Shown here: piece by piece, positions 39,484-48,124 of the stretch
Layout: each line of letters opens with the position of its first letter
How positions within the stretch are numbered: the first letter of the stretch is position 1
DNA from: Deltaproteobacteria bacterium
Lineage (GTDB): Bacteria; Desulfobacterota; BSN033; UBA1163
Length of the DNA: 48,459 nt
Direction: 5' to 3'
Assembly: GCA_018333535.1 (NCBI GenBank)
Contig: JAGXTA010000174.1
Coordinates: 1-48,459 of the forward strand
Translations under genes and position numbers: made by a program
The notes under the pieces: generated by a model
Told to the model about the DNA's origin: nothing
Databases searched by the model: none
What the model saw: only the letters and a program-made list of their open reading frames with translations

Positions 39484-41328
39484 GTATTTCTGGTGGAGAA
39501 AGATGGCAATAAGGATGCCGCCTCCCAGAATATCCGAGACAATGCCCGGTTTGATCAGGGTGAACGCCGCAACAAAAAGGAGGAGCCTTGAGAACCAGTT
39601 CAATCTGCTGATCATATGGCCCTGGATGGCAGAGCCAAGAGCCAGACATCCGATGATGGCTGTCAGGAATGCGGAGAGAATATGAAGCAGGTCTCCTTTC
39701 CAGATGAGAACAGGATAGTAGACGAAGAGAAAGGGAATGAAATAGGCAATGGCCGCGAGCCTCATGGCTAAAAATGCGGTGGCAAAAGGTGGAGATCCAG
39801 CAATCCCTGCTCCGGCATAGGCAGTCAGGGCCTCCGGAGGCGTGATGGTCGAGATGCAAGCGTAATAAAAAACGAACATGTGAGCAGCCAGAGGATCAAC
39901 GCCCAGCTTGATCAGGACCGGTCCTCCTAAGATCACTGTGAGGATATAGGCGGCAGAAGTGGTTAAACCAAGGCCCATGATCATTGAGGTGAACATAACG
40001 GCGACCAACGCTAAGATAAGTTCTCCCTTACATGCTTCGATCACAAGAGTGGAGAACTTCAATCCAAGGCCAGTCTGCGTAACCACGCCGATGATGATTC
40101 CAGCGCAGGCGCAGGCTAAAGCCACCTCCCTCGATGTCATCGCCCCTTGTTTAAGGGCTGAAATAAACTTTTTAAAACCGATCCTTGTCTCCCTCCTGAA
40201 AAAACTCATTCCCATGACCGCCCAGATCGACCAGAAACCCGCCTTCATAGGCGAATACCCGATGACAAGAAGGTAAACGAGAAGAAAAGCAGGCAGGACG
40301 AGATGTCCCTTCTGGAAAATCACCTTTTTCAGCCTGGGCAACTGCTCCTTCGGGATTCCTTTTAGGCCCAGTTTTAATGCCTCGAGATGGACCATATAAA
40401 AGAGGGCGAAGTAGTAGAGGATTGCAGGGATCATGGCCCCAAGACAGACCCGGATATAGGGAATTCCAAGCATATCAGCCATGATAAAAGCCGCGGCTCC
40501 CATCACCGGCGGCATGAGCTGGCCTCCGGTCGATGCCACCGCCTCCACAGCCCCTGCAAACTTAGGTTCATATCCGATCTTCTTCATCAGAGGGATCGTA
40601 AAGGAGCCCGTGCTCACCACATTGGCCACCGAACTTCCTGAGATCGTCCCGAAGAAACCGCTGCTGACAATCGCCACTTTGGCAGGGCCCCCTCTCCAAT
40701 TTCCGGTGAGGGCGTTAGCAAAATCAATAAAGAACTCTCCTGTCCCTGAAGCGACGAGAAAGGCTGCAAAGAGGATAAAGATGAAGATGAAACTTGCGGA
40801 GACGCCGAGTGGAACGGTGAAGAGCCCCTCCGTGGTGACAAACTGATAGGCTATAAAACTTTCCAGATCCACGCCCTTATGCCCCCACAACCCCGGAATC
40901 CGGTCACCCAAAAGGGCATAAAGGATGCCCACAAGGGCGATGATGGGAAGCGACCACCCAAGAGACCTTCTCGTTGCCTCAAGGACGAGGAGGATGAGGA
41001 TTCCGCCCATGATCAGATCGTATGTTGTCGTGGCGCCTCCCCTCATGACGATCTCTCTGAATTGCAAAACGAGATAGACGACGGTCGCCAGACTGAGAAG
41101 GAATAGAAAAAAATCCCACAGGGTGAGGAGTTTCGACTGGGTGGCCTTCTCAGGGTCCTTTCCTCCCATTGTCGGAAAAGTCAAAAAGATGAGGAGGAGG
41201 GCAAAAAGGAGGTGGATGGAACGCTGGACAATGGCTGAGAAGAGTCCGAACTGAGCTGTATAGAGGTGGAAGATCGACATCCCGATGGCGGTTAGAGTGA
41301 TGAGGTGACTTTTTCGAATAAGTCCCAT
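39442..41328 (-). CDS. TAXI-type TRAP transporter permease (second system)
   Basis: A 628-residue fused TRAP permease, paralogous to the one at 35110-36978. Signatures are GVSASFIFIFILFAAFLVASG, GTISGSSVANVVSTGSFTIPLMKKIGYEP and AVEAVASTGGQLMPPVMGAAAFI. About 16 or more membrane helices are predicted. Its start overlaps the DUF1850 gene by 37 nt. The last codons (GQPLTLDK) are provided by an inverted-repeat element, so the C-terminus may be recent. The partner receptor is probably the one at 41999-42955. Confidence 0.9.
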   Translation of the reverse strand: MGLIRKSHLITLTAIGMSIFHLYTAQFGLFSAIVQRSIHLLFALLLIFLTFPTMGGKDPEKATQSKLLTLWDFFLFLLSLATVVYLVLQFREIVMRGGATTTYDLIMGGILILLVLEATRRSLGWSLPIIALVGILYALLGDRIPGLWGHKGVDLESFIAYQFVTTEGLFTVPLGVSASFIFIFILFAAFLVASGTGEFFIDFANALTGNWRGGPAKVAIVSSGFFGTISGSSVANVVSTGSFTIPLMKKIGYEPKFAGAVEAVASTGGQLMPPVMGAAAFIMADMLGIPYIRVCLGAMIPAILYYFALFYMVHLEALKLGLKGIPKEQLPRLKKVIFQKGHLVLPAFLLVYLLVIGYSPMKAGFWSIWAVMGMSFFRRETRIGFKKFISALKQGAMTSREVALACACAGIIIGVVTQTGLGLKFSTLVIEACKGELILALVAVMFTSMIMGLGLTTSAAYILTVILGGPVLIKLGVDPLAAHMFVFYYACISTITPPEALTAYAGAGIAGSPPFATAFLAMRLAAIAYFIPFLFVYYPVLIWKGDLLHILSAFLTAIIGCLALGSAIQGHMISRLNWFSRLLLFVAAFTLIKPGIVSDILGGGILIAIFLHQKYWGQPLTLDKSGSV

Positions 41329-41792
41329 AGAACTGTCCTCTTCTTCAGTTTGATCTCTACGATCTCGAAAGGTTCGATCCCATCCGAGAGGTGAAAGGTT
41401 TTACCTTTGAAGATGAGCTTATGATTGGCCAGATCTCTCGACCCCATCATGAACTGAATCTTCTTCCTCGCCTCATTGATATCCCTTAACTCTCCCACAC
41501 CATCCGCCCGGAGATGGAAATTGGGATAGGCAAATCCTCCGCCATTGAGATGGGATTGGAATGTCATATCCCGTAAAAGAATCTTCGAGTCGGAGCCGAT
41601 CGAATAATTCTCCTGAAAAAAGGCCCGATCATAGGAGTGTAAAAACCGGATGCTAAACCTGTCCCCTGAAGAGACGGGAAGCGAGAGAAAGGCATCAGGC
41701 CTGCCCTCGCTTGAAACCTCTAAGCGATAGACAGGCCACAACACCCCAACCAACATCGCTATGATGCCTACGCCTATAGCTATCCTCAACAA
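41292..41792 (-). CDS. DUF1850 protein of the TRAP system
   Basis: A short protein with one N-terminal helix (RIAIGVGIIAMLVGVLW) and a DUF1850 domain: LPVSSGDRFSIRFLHSYDRAFFQENYSI, then DGVGELRDI and YKGKTFHLSDGIEPFEIVEI-like strands. DUF1850 genes are regular companions of TAXI-TRAP transporters; their role is not established. It overlaps the permease start by 37 nt. The start is uncertain: the TTG at 41790-41792 follows GGGTCC, while the frame stays open to 41900 through a REP-like element, so those residues are excluded. Confidence 0.75.
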   Translation of the reverse strand: MLRIAIGVGIIAMLVGVLWPVYRLEVSSEGRPDAFLSLPVSSGDRFSIRFLHSYDRAFFQENYSIGSDSKILLRDMTFQSHLNGGGFAYPNFHLRADGVGELRDINEARKKIQFMMGSRDLANHKLIFKGKTFHLSDGIEPFEIVEIKLKKRTVLWDLFEKVTSSL

Positions 41793-41837
41793 GATGGACC
41801 CTTTTTTCGTTTTCAGGGAAGCTCTAATAATTCCATA

Positions 41838-41962
41838 TTCGTCACTCCTGCCCCGTATCGAAGTACGGGGTAAACTCCAGCGGGAGTCCAGTAATGTCAA
41901 AAGTTTCTGGATTCCGGTCGTTGCGACTCGAAACCGAGCCTTCGCCGGAATGACATTTTAGA
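41838..41962. repeat. REP-A-like element upstream of DUF1850
   Basis: Core hairpins are CCCCGTATCGAAGTACGGGG (41851-41870), ACTCCAGCGGGAGT and a large one from TGGATTCCGG to CGCCGGAATGACA. Outer pairing is weak. It occupies most of the gap between the second receptor and the DUF1850 gene. Confidence 0.55.
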
Positions 41963-41998
41963 GGTAGTCTTCATTTTTAACTGACTACTGATCACTGA

Positions 41999-42955
41999 TT
42001 ATTTCATAACTCCTCTTTCCTTGAAGAATCGAATCGCCCCCGGATGGAGGGGAACCGACATCCCTTTGGTGGCATTGGCCAGGGTGATCTCCTTGAACAT
42101 GGCATGGATGGCATCCAGCTCTCCCTTATTATCAAAAATTGCCTTCAAAATATGATAGGCGAGGTCGCCGGTGCAATCCTTGTGTACAATGAAGAAACCC
42201 ATCCAGCCCAGGGTATGATGCTCCTTTGCCATTCCCGGGTAGGTCCCTGAAGGGATCGTCCTCGGAAAATAGGCAGGAAATTTCTTATTGATCCTCTCCC
42301 CAACTTCAGGCTCAATATCAAGAAACCTGATCTTTTTATACCGGGTCAATTCGACCAGGGTGGGCGCAGGCGTCCCGAGGGTGACAATTCCCACCTCAAT
42401 ATTCCCATCCTTCATTGCAGCAGTGGCCTCCGTATGGGAGAGGAACTGTTCCTGAATATCATCATACGTGATCCCGTACTCTTTTAAGACATACCTCGCC
42501 ATCACCTCTGTCCCGCTCCCGGGTGGTCCCACTGCCACCTTGGGGTTCTTCCCTTTGATCTCGGAAATGCTCTTGATCGGAGATTTCTCCTCCACATAAA
42601 TCTGGATGTCGATGGGATAGGTTGAAAAGAGCCCCCGGATCTCTTCCACTTTTCCATCTTTGAACATCTCCTGTCCATTGAAGGCATAGAAGGCGATGTC
42701 AGGCATGGTCAGGGCGAGATCCTGTTTATTCTTCGAAATGGCCCTGATGTTTTCAATCGAGGCTCCGGAAGGAATGGCCGTAGATGTCACCCCTTTGATA
42801 TGCTTGTTGATAATGCCTGAAACTCCTCCTCCCAGAAGGTACCATGTCCCTCCGGTGCTCGCTGTCCCGATGACCAACCGCTTCTCCTGGGCCTGACCCA
42901 TGCTTACCATCACAGTCAATAAGAATACCGCTATTAAAAAGGCTGATCGTTTCAT
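41999..42955 (-). CDS. TAXI family TRAP solute-binding protein (second system)
   Basis: A 318-residue exported receptor; signal peptide at residues 1-22 (SAFLIAVFLLTVMVSMGQAQ). Typical segments are VIGTASTGGTWYLLGGGVSGIINK, SGASIENIRAISKNKQDLALTMPD and MSVPLHPGAIRFFKERGVMK. It differs clearly from the other receptor, so the two systems probably carry different solutes. The ATG overlaps the stop of the acyl-CoA ligase gene by 4 nt, directly linking uptake with CoA activation. Confidence 0.9.
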   Translation of the reverse strand: MKRSAFLIAVFLLTVMVSMGQAQEKRLVIGTASTGGTWYLLGGGVSGIINKHIKGVTSTAIPSGASIENIRAISKNKQDLALTMPDIAFYAFNGQEMFKDGKVEEIRGLFSTYPIDIQIYVEEKSPIKSISEIKGKNPKVAVGPPGSGTEVMARYVLKEYGITYDDIQEQFLSHTEATAAMKDGNIEVGIVTLGTPAPTLVELTRYKKIRFLDIEPEVGERINKKFPAYFPRTIPSGTYPGMAKEHHTLGWMGFFIVHKDCTGDLAYHILKAIFDNKGELDAIHAMFKEITLANATKGMSVPLHPGAIRFFKERGVMK

Positions 42956-44487
42956 CGTCCCGCTCCTTTCTTTAAATACCTCTCCCTCAATATGGTTTTA
43001 AGGACCTTCCCCGAAGGGTTTCTGGGAAGGCTTTCCACGAACTCCACTGACTTCGGCTTCTTGTAACTGGCAAGATGACTTTTGCAGTATTCGATCACCT
43101 CCTCTTCTGTCATCATCTCTCCCCTCTTTAAAACGATGACCGCCCTGACCGATTCCCCCCAGAGTGGATCAGGGATTCCGATGATGGCCGCATCATCAAT
43201 CCTGGGATGACTGTAAAGGATCTCTTCAACCTCACGCGGATAGATGTTCTCTCCCCCACTAACGATCATATCCTTTTTCCGGTCAACGATATAGATGAAT
43301 CCCTCCTCATCTATCCGGGCCAGATCTCCTGTGTGAAGCCATCCGCCCCGGAGAGCCTCCCGGGTAGCCTCTTCATCCTTATAATACCCCTTCATCACAT
43401 TGGGACCGCGGCAGATCACTTCCCCGACTTCTCCCATCGGGAGATCCCGATCCTGATCATCCACAATTCTCACTTCCAGGAAGGGAACAGCCGGCCCCAC
43501 ACATTCCTTTTTTTTCAGAGAGTCCTTTGCCTTTAGGATGGCAATCGAGGGCGTAGCCTCGGTGCACCCATAAACATCATAAATACCGGAGAGATTGGGA
43601 AAGAGTTTTGTCAGCCTCTCTTTTGTTTCATTCGGAAGGATGGAGGCCCCGGTGGTGCATTTGGTGATCGAATGGGTGTCATACCGTCCCTCAGGAAGCG
43701 AGAGCATCAGATGGTAGGCCGAAGGAGCGCCTGAGATGACCGTCACCCTCTCCTTTTCGATGACCTCCATCACCTTTTCCGGATCAAATTCTTTGACGAG
43801 GACGCTGGTTCCTGCCATCGCCACACGGGTGAGGAAATGGTTATTGAGAGCAGCGGTGTGATAGAGGGGGCCGATGACGAGTGACGTCTCTCCTTCCTTC
43901 TCCTCCCTTCCCAGGATGGTATTGAAAAGGTTCCAGAGGAGGTTCTCATGGGTGAGAAGCGCCCCTTTCGGCTTCCCTGTGGTCCCGGAGGTATACATCA
44001 ATTGGCATTCATCCTTCTCGGAGAGAGAAATATCCGGTTCCTGAGAAATGGGCTCTTTTAAAAAAGTTTCGTAGTTCAAAATGGAAGGAGGAGCAGACTC
44101 CCCGATGGAAAAATAGAATTCCACTTTTTTTAGCCTGGGCCGGATCTTCTCAACGAGTCCTGAAAACTCCTCTCCATAGACAAAAAAACGGGCGTCGGAA
44201 TGGTCGAGGATATAGAAAACCTCCTCTTCGATAAACCTGAAATTGATCGGCGTGAAGACGCCGCCCGTCTTTGCCGAGGCAAAGAGAATCTCAACAAGGG
44301 GAATGGAATTGAAGAGAAGGACAGCCACCTTGTCGCCCTTCTTCAATCCGAGATGGAGCAATCCATTGGCCAGTCGATTGGTGCTATCATTGAACTCCTG
44401 ATAAGTCATCCGCTCTCGTTCACAGATGAGTGCGATCCGCCGAGGGAATTTATGAGCTGTAAAAGTGAGAATTTGTCCTACATTCAT
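42952..44487 (-). CDS. AMP-forming acyl-CoA ligase
   Basis: A 511-residue adenylate-forming enzyme (ANL family) that converts a carboxylic acid, ATP and CoA to acyl-CoA. All core motifs are present: YTSGTTGKPKGALLTH (P-loop), YGCTEATP, GWLHTGDLARIDEEGFIYIVDRKKD (hinge) and the C-terminal Lys in NPSGKVLKTIL. Length fits medium- or long-chain/aromatic acid ligases; the substrate pocket cannot be read. It shares a start/stop overlap with the TRAP receptor gene and diverges from the beta-oxidation genes at 44660, suggesting uptake, activation and oxidation of one substrate. Confidence 0.92.
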   Translation of the reverse strand: MNVGQILTFTAHKFPRRIALICERERMTYQEFNDSTNRLANGLLHLGLKKGDKVAVLLFNSIPLVEILFASAKTGGVFTPINFRFIEEEVFYILDHSDARFFVYGEEFSGLVEKIRPRLKKVEFYFSIGESAPPSILNYETFLKEPISQEPDISLSEKDECQLMYTSGTTGKPKGALLTHENLLWNLFNTILGREEKEGETSLVIGPLYHTAALNNHFLTRVAMAGTSVLVKEFDPEKVMEVIEKERVTVISGAPSAYHLMLSLPEGRYDTHSITKCTTGASILPNETKERLTKLFPNLSGIYDVYGCTEATPSIAILKAKDSLKKKECVGPAVPFLEVRIVDDQDRDLPMGEVGEVICRGPNVMKGYYKDEEATREALRGGWLHTGDLARIDEEGFIYIVDRKKDMIVSGGENIYPREVEEILYSHPRIDDAAIIGIPDPLWGESVRAVIVLKRGEMMTEEEVIEYCKSHLASYKKPKSVEFVESLPRNPSGKVLKTILRERYLKKGAGR

Positions 44488-44659
44488 TGAGGCCTCCCTC
44501 TTGTCTGTGTGACTCTATACAAAATGGCTTCATTCGTCAAGCGAGAAACAACAAAAAAAATTTGACATCAAGGAGATATTATAATAACTTATGTGAAAAA
44601 AAGAACAGCAAGGGTAATTTTTATTTTTTGAATTGCACTTCATCAAGCAGGAGGAAACT

Positions 44660-45514
44660 ATGGAAATTAAGAAGATTGGCGTGTTGGGGGCTGGTTCAAT
44701 GGGGAATGGGATTGCTCAGGTAGCAGCCCAGGCTGGGTATCAGGTGATAATGAGGGACATCGAAGACCGTTTTGTTGAGAACGGCCTTAAAGCCATCGAT
44801 AAGTTTCTTGCCAAAAGCGTCGAAAAGGGAAAGATGACCGAAGAACAGAAAAAAGGGGTTCTCTCTCGAATTAAAGGGACGACCCGGGTGGAAGATTTAA
44901 AGGATGTCGATTTTGTCATCGAAGCGGTCTTTGAAGACCTCGAATTGAAGAGGGGCGTCTTTAAAGCGCTCGATGAAATAACCGGGCCGCATGTCATCCT
45001 GACGACCAACACCTCATCGATGTCTGTGACAGAGATTGCCATGGCCACGAAAAGGCCTGAAAAGGTGGCAGGGATGCATTTTTTCAATCCGGCCCCAATC
45101 ATGAAATTAGTTGAGGTGATCAGAGGATATTACACCAATGACGAGACCACCCAGGTTGTCATGGAGATGTCTAAAAAGATGGGAAAGGAGCCCGTCGAGG
45201 TTAAGAAGGATACCCCGGGATTTATTGTTAACCGACTCATGATCCCCCATTTTTTAGAGGCCATTCGCATGGCAGAGGAAGGGGTTGCCTCGATTGAGGA
45301 CATTGATAAGGCAGTCAAGCTTGGGCTCAACTATCCCATGGGGCCATTTGAATTGATGGACCTCACAGGCGCTGACATTGCCCTTCATGTAACGGAATAC
45401 CTCTACAAGGAATTGAACAAGGAGAGCAAGTGGTCCACCCCTACCCTGTTGAGGTCAATGATCCGTGCCGGAAAATTGGGAAGAAAAACAAAAGGGGGCT
45501 GGTATCAATATTAA
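44660..45514 (+). CDS. 3-hydroxybutyryl-CoA dehydrogenase
   Basis: A 284-residue NAD-dependent dehydrogenase with full canonical motifs: IGVLGAGSMGNGIAQVAAQAGYQV (Rossmann), DFVIEAVFEDLELKR, TNTSSMSVTEIA, and the catalytic His in GMHFFNPAPIMKLVEVIRG. The C-terminal domain ends in GRKTKGGWYQY, as in HBD/PaaH-type enzymes. It would oxidise L-3-hydroxyacyl-CoA. AGGAGG precedes the ATG at 44660. It is the first gene of a plus-strand pair with the thiolase at 45636 and diverges from the acyl-CoA ligase; more canonical than the dehydrogenase at 31752. Confidence 0.92.
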   Translation: MEIKKIGVLGAGSMGNGIAQVAAQAGYQVIMRDIEDRFVENGLKAIDKFLAKSVEKGKMTEEQKKGVLSRIKGTTRVEDLKDVDFVIEAVFEDLELKRGVFKALDEITGPHVILTTNTSSMSVTEIAMATKRPEKVAGMHFFNPAPIMKLVEVIRGYYTNDETTQVVMEMSKKMGKEPVEVKKDTPGFIVNRLMIPHFLEAIRMAEEGVASIEDIDKAVKLGLNYPMGPFELMDLTGADIALHVTEYLYKELNKESKWSTPTLLRSMIRAGKLGRKTKGGWYQY

Positions 45515-45630
45515 CAATACGTGCACGTGACCGTGCCTTGTGTCCGTAAAAAATAGACGAGAGTGCACTGGTCTTTTCATTATGAATGACGGACACGGAG
45601 GTCGGACACGGACACGCAATAAAGGAGGAA
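45515..45630. repeat. Inverted word array (CGTGTCCGT word)
   Basis: The left arm reads CGTGCACGTGACCGTGCC then TTGTGTCCGT. The right arm reads GACGGACACGGAGG then TCGGACACGGACACGC. The array occupies the whole gap and ends just before the ribosome site (AAAGGAGG) of the thiolase gene. Confidence 0.7.
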
Positions 45631-45635
45631 AACTC

Positions 45636-46838
45636 ATGACCAGATTAAACAAAGCCTATATTCCATTTCGGGGTTACTACTCATCCCCATTCTGCCGCTG
45701 GCAAGGAAGTTTTGCCAATGAAAATGCCATTACATTGGGAGCGGCAACCGCCAACCGGTGGTTTAAAAAGAGAAAACTGGATCCAACCATCATCGATTAT
45801 CTCTACTTCGGGACCACTATTCCTCAGCACCGCATGTTTTATAGCCATACCTGGTCGGCCGCCATGCTCGTCGAAGGCGCAAAGGATGTGCCGGCTCTCA
45901 TGATCCATCAGGCATGCACGACTTCAACAACCGCCATCTATCTTGCCGCCCAGAACATCGAACTCGGAGCCTATCAAACAGGTTATGCCCTATTGTCCGA
46001 TCGCTGTTCGAATGGTCCCCATACGGTCTGGGCGAATCCGCTCGGTCCTGGCGGAGAGGTTGAGTCGGAAAACTGGATGATGGACAATTTTAACAGAGAT
46101 CCATGGGCCGGATTTAAAATGATTCAAACCGCTGAAAATGTGGCTAAAACCATCGGGGTCACTAAAGAGGAATGTGACGCAGTCACCCTGAGGAGGTATC
46201 AGCAATATCTTGACTCCACGGCCAATGACCGGGCGTTTCAGAAGAGATATATGTTCCCCGTAGAAGTGAAGGCAGGCAAAAAAGAAGTAAAACTCATTGA
46301 GGCGGATGAGGGAATAACCCCCACCTCAGCCGAAGGCCTTGCCAAACTGACACCGGTCGAACCGGGTGGCGTTCTCACTTATGGCTCCCAGACTCATCCT
46401 GCGGATGGAAATTGCGGGTTTATTGTCACCACACGGGAAAAGGCAAAAGAGTGGAGCGAGGACAAGAAGATCGAGATTCAGATCCTTTCCTACGGTTTTG
46501 CGAGAGCAAAAAGGGGTTATATGGCAGCAGCGCCTGTCCCTGCCTCTGAGATGGCTCTCAAAGATGCCGGAATAACCGTAAAAGACCTCAAGGCCGTAAA
46601 GACGCATAGCCCCTTTGTTGTGAATGACATCTATATGGCGAAAATGATGGGAATGGATCCCTACTGGATGAACAATTATGGAAACTCTATGATCTATGGC
46701 CATCCACAGGGACCTACGGCAGGAAGACTCATCGCTGAATTGATCGAGGAGATCGTCCTGCTCGGCGGAGGCTATGGCCTGTGGGCCGGATGTGCGGCAG
46801 GGGACACGGGAGCCGCCATGGTCTTTAAGATTGGATAG
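45636..46838 (+). CDS. Thiolase-family protein (divergent)
   Basis: A 400-residue member of the thiolase superfamily that differs from the other thiolase here. The nucleophile is Cys94 in HQACTTSTTA. The second active-site motif reads NNYGNSMIYGHPQGPTAGR, with His replacing the usual GGAIALGHP spacing, and the C-terminal cysteine is in GCAAGDTGAA. It is probably a CoA-dependent acyltransferase or beta-ketothiolase for an unusual (for example cyclic or aromatic-derived) substrate, as seen in anaerobic degraders. AAAGGAGGAAAACTC precedes the ATG at 45636. It follows the HBD gene in the same direction. Confidence 0.85.
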   Translation: MTRLNKAYIPFRGYYSSPFCRWQGSFANENAITLGAATANRWFKKRKLDPTIIDYLYFGTTIPQHRMFYSHTWSAAMLVEGAKDVPALMIHQACTTSTTAIYLAAQNIELGAYQTGYALLSDRCSNGPHTVWANPLGPGGEVESENWMMDNFNRDPWAGFKMIQTAENVAKTIGVTKEECDAVTLRRYQQYLDSTANDRAFQKRYMFPVEVKAGKKEVKLIEADEGITPTSAEGLAKLTPVEPGGVLTYGSQTHPADGNCGFIVTTREKAKEWSEDKKIEIQILSYGFARAKRGYMAAAPVPASEMALKDAGITVKDLKAVKTHSPFVVNDIYMAKMMGMDPYWMNNYGNSMIYGHPQGPTAGRLIAELIEEIVLLGGGYGLWAGCAAGDTGAAMVFKIG

Positions 46839-46873
46839 AAAGATTCTTCAACAAGATCAAGACATCGGTCCTA

Positions 46874-46908
46874 ACCGTTCACCCTTAGGCTCTCGAAGGG
46901 TGAACGGT
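46874..46908. repeat. REP-D hairpin downstream of the thiolase gene
   Basis: ACCGTTCACCCTT (46874-46886) and AAGGGTGAACGGT (46896-46908) form a perfect 13-bp stem with a 9-nt loop. Similar to the cores at 28007-28134. No U-tract follows. Confidence 0.65.
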
Positions 46909-46972
46909 CGGATCTGATGGAAGCACTGAATGGGCCTTCCTCAAGTATCCTTTAAAACTGACCGGTGAGGAA

Positions 46973-48121
46973 ATGGGATCTATTTTATCAAAAATCAAAC
47001 CCCTTCTCATTTCTGTCATCCTGATCCTTCACCTTCCTCTTTCCGTTTTCGGGGCAGCCATTACCGATATCCGGTTCTGGTCTGCCCCGGATCACACCCG
47101 CGTGGTCCTGGATCTTACAGAACCGCCCCGGTATGAGAGTTCCTCCCAGGAAAACCCTCCGCTATACCAGGTTGAATTAACTGGCATCACCTCTCTGCCG
47201 AAAAAGAGAGAACTGGAAGTTAAGGATAAATACCTTCTCAAAATCAGCCTGACCGATCTTGGAAAAGGAAAGGCAAGGCTGGCACTTTATCAGAAGACTC
47301 CTCTCCAGCCGAATATCTTCGCGCTCAAGCCTGATCTTGGAAAGACCCATCGGCTCGTCATCGATCTCATCGATGTCGGACAGGAGACAAAGGATCAGGA
47401 GGAAAGGCAGAAACAGAAGGAGGTCAGATCGAAGGGCATAAAGATCGTCGTCATCGATCCCGGCCATGGCGGAGAGGACCCTGGAGCTGTGGGACCCCGC
47501 AAAACGATGGAGAAGGATATCGTGTTGAAGGTCGGGGAAAAGGCGATTCATCTCCTCAATCAACAGAAAGAGGTGAAGGCTTTCCTGACACGGAAAGGGG
47601 ATTATTTTGTTCCCCTCGAACAGAGGGTAAGAATAGCAAGGGAGTATGGCGCCGACCTCTTCATCAGCCTGCACGCCGATGGAAGCTTTAACCCTCAGGC
47701 CAGAGGCTCCTCTGTTTACTGTCTCTCCCTTTCTGGCGCCTCGGATCAAGCCGCCAAACTCCTCGCCGATAAGGAGAATATGTCCAATATCCTGGGAGGG
47801 GCTTTTCTGAGGCCTGCCTCTCTCAGCAAAGACCCAAATTTAAACCAGATTCTCCTCGACCTGATGCAGAACAATTCGATGAAGGAAAGCTTCCGGTTCG
47901 CCGAATTGACTCTTGACGAAATGAAGGAAATTCATCCTCTGAAATATCCCTCCTACCGGCAGGCCAATTTTATCGTACTAAGGGCGCCGGATATTCCTTC
48001 GGTCCTGGTTGAAGTGGCCTTCATCACCAATAAAGACGATGAACGCCTCCTCAACCAAAGTGGATTCCAGGAAAAAATAGCCAAATACCTTGTCAACGCC
48101 ATCCTCAAATATTTCAATTGA
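46973..48121 (+). CDS. amiC: N-acetylmuramoyl-L-alanine amidase (AMIN + Amidase_3)
   Basis: A 382-residue exported zinc amidase that removes stem peptides from peptidoglycan. It has a signal peptide (LLISVILILHLPLSVFG, cut near residue 27), an AMIN domain (about 30-125, ITDIRFWSAPDHTRVVLDL) that targets the septum, a charged linker and Amidase_3 (about 158-380). Catalytic/zinc residues appear in VVIDPGHGGEDPGAVG, KVGEKAI with Glu, DLFISLHADGSF and SVLVEVAFITN (Glu). No SH3/LysM domain. GAGG precedes the ATG. The symbol is by domain architecture. Confidence 0.9.
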   Translation: MGSILSKIKPLLISVILILHLPLSVFGAAITDIRFWSAPDHTRVVLDLTEPPRYESSSQENPPLYQVELTGITSLPKKRELEVKDKYLLKISLTDLGKGKARLALYQKTPLQPNIFALKPDLGKTHRLVIDLIDVGQETKDQEERQKQKEVRSKGIKIVVIDPGHGGEDPGAVGPRKTMEKDIVLKVGEKAIHLLNQQKEVKAFLTRKGDYFVPLEQRVRIAREYGADLFISLHADGSFNPQARGSSVYCLSLSGASDQAAKLLADKENMSNILGGAFLRPASLSKDPNLNQILLDLMQNNSMKESFRFAELTLDEMKEIHPLKYPSYRQANFIVLRAPDIPSVLVEVAFITNKDDERLLNQSGFQEKIAKYLVNAILKYFN

Positions 48122-48124
48122 TCC

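Noticed and set aside
44562-44585. Sigma-70 promoter (TTGACA with TATAAT) upstream of the HBD gene
   Set aside because: The hexamers are only 12 nt apart; other -10 candidates at proper spacing are poor.
1291-45630. The word arrays as CRISPR arrays
   Set aside because: Words are too short and variable, spacers are not of regular length, arms are inverted, and no cas gene is present.
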